DNA from: Plakobranchus ocellatus
Lineage: Eukaryota; Mollusca; Gastropoda; Plakobranchidae
Reading direction: 5' to 3'
DNA length: 28,807 bases
Assembly (NCBI GenBank): GCA_019648995.1
Contig: BLXT01002514.1
Span: forward strand, 1,000,913-1,029,719
The position numbers and the translations under genes were made by a program. This document shows, piece after piece, positions 27,787 to 28,807 of this stretch; position 1 is the first letter of the stretch; every line of letters begins with the position of its first letter. The notes under the pieces are model-generated. The model saw only the letters and a program-made list of their open reading frames with translations, was not told the DNA's origin and made no database searches.

Positions 27787-28807
27787 CTGAAAAGAAAAAA
27801 GGAAAAACCTTCAAGTTGACAGGCAGCAACATCCACCATTGAGTCAAAAGTGGCCTTAACAGCAAAGTAATTCTTGCCATCCTGTCAGCAAATGTAGTCT
27901 AAAATATGCATTTCACTGTCACACTATACTCTTGATTCTGGTAACATTTAATTGTGCAGTTCTACACTGAGCTTTCCTGGCTATTATTGAAGCATGATGG
28001 AATTTTAAGGGAGGCTTGCTCACAAACCCAGACCTGCCAACCCTAACTTGTACCTCAGAATAATCCATGTGCCTATTCAGAATATGTTGGACTAGCTTGG
28101 GGTATAACATGACCTCAGTAATGTTCTATGCCAGTCATACTATATATGAGTTTTTGTGCCATATTACTGCACTTCAGCAAAGACAAAACCAGACCTGCCA
28201 ACCCCAAATTGTTCTCACAGGAATATTCACCTCTACTCACAGGAATTTAGAGAGTCTCACAGGAATATGCCAGTATACAATTAAATGCACATGGATAAAC
28301 GGTACTACACCTTAATTATATACTCGACCACAGACATTCCATACCATTTAAGTATACTATCAGAGGATAATTAATGCAAGACTCTAAATATGCAAGAAAG
28401 TATCTCCCTACTCACTGCCATTAGTCCCAATAATATCACCCTTTATCAAGCCTTAAAGACCTATAGGCTCAGGGCCTGGATGATGAATTTTTTTTAAGGT
28501 GCACTACAGTGTATAAAATTAAAAATCTAGCTAATTCAATAAAGGTTTACATGAAAAAAAAGAAAATCTGTGTGAGACAGACTTAACATTGTGACCCATT
28601 GTATATTAAATAAAAGAAAACATCGATTTTTTTTTTTTTTTGCTCTATTTGAAATTACAGAGATCCCCGCAAGTCATGTCGGTCTACAATGTATTCATGT
28701 CTGTGTAGGCTAAGACCTTGACAAAAGCCTAAATTAGATCTCTAGGACCATTATCAAATTTTGATTATACATCTAGAAACAATATTAAGAGTGTAGCGAA
28801 ATTAGAA
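27787..28807. other. Intron upstream of exon a (right edge of window)
   Basis: No helicase-like coding sequence can be read on the minus strand here, so the preceding exon lies outside the window. It contains the short direct repeats at 28027-28272, a T15 run near 28627 and AT-rich sequence. Nothing else was recognised. Confidence 0.7.
28027..28272. repeat. Short direct repeats in the first intron
   Basis: CCAGACCTGCCAACCC occurs at about 28028 and again at 28189. Just after the second copy, CTCACAGGAAT recurs three times, at 28213, 28236 and 28256 (steps of 23 and 20 bp). The sequence is not coding in the minus frame. Confidence 0.75.

Noticed and set aside
27919-28110. Possible upstream helicase exon
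   Set aside because: The peptide shows none of the helicase lobe 2 motifs expected directly before RLVSE, and no matching donor is present.
1-28807. CRISPR array, bacterial operon or viral genes
   Set aside because: No regular repeat-spacer structure, no prokaryotic gene layout and no viral or transposase protein readable.

Overview
The window looks like nuclear DNA from an invertebrate animal, most likely a mollusc and perhaps a gastropod. It is strongly AT-rich, with small exons separated by introns of 0.1-9 kb, and it carries a tRNA-derived SINE family and many poly(A)/poly(T) tracts and microsatellites. The species call is only an impression; the eukaryotic gene structure is certain. A short assembly gap (24 N) lies at 11578-11601.

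Almost everything supportable belongs to one gene on the minus strand, whose 5' part lies beyond the right edge. It is a Domino/SRCAP/Swr1-class chromatin-remodelling ATPase. Right to left, the window starts with the end of helicase lobe 2 (27672-27786), followed by an acidic/lysine-rich linker (27362-27535), the SRCAP-type AEDE/AELAEF segment (25730-25912), the LTPIERYA segment (24532-24615) and a charged helix (23804-23932). From this point two outcomes can be read. (1) Long form: an internal donor at 23804/23803 splices about 9 kb away to 14758, then through 12 further exons to 1483. These encode the WCPPTPPQDDNDIY block, an RSLFDKP block, a Myb/SANT domain split over two exons, a Q/A tract and a Q/T/V-rich tail, all of EP400/Domino-A type. 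(2) Short form: the same exon is not cut at the internal donor and runs on as one open frame to a TAG at 21671-21673. This adds 710 residues with AT-hook-like motifs, a lysine-rich stretch, a disordered S/T/P/V/Q-rich region and a decapeptide-repeat tail. All 17 resolved intron junctions agree in phase; one is a GC-AG intron.

This layout recalls Drosophila domino, where isoform A (SANT, polyQ; Tip60/NuA4-type complex) and isoform B (SWR1-type activity) share an ATPase and differ only at the C-terminus, while vertebrates use two genes (SRCAP and EP400). The sequence directly shows two mutually exclusive C-terminal coding routes; their use in the animal is inference.

The remainder is intron: a SINE pair in opposite orientation (1122-1413, 4612-4890), a 64-bp tandem duplication of one SINE tail, a pair of diverged interspersed repeats (6288-6539, 26836-27168), a cluster of CTAG palindromes, a GT/GA microsatellite, an X-box motif, and several AT-rich stretches in which I see nothing. 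The true last exon of the long form is not resolved; it may lie left of 1483 or outside the window. I found no second protein-coding gene, tRNA, rRNA or CRISPR.
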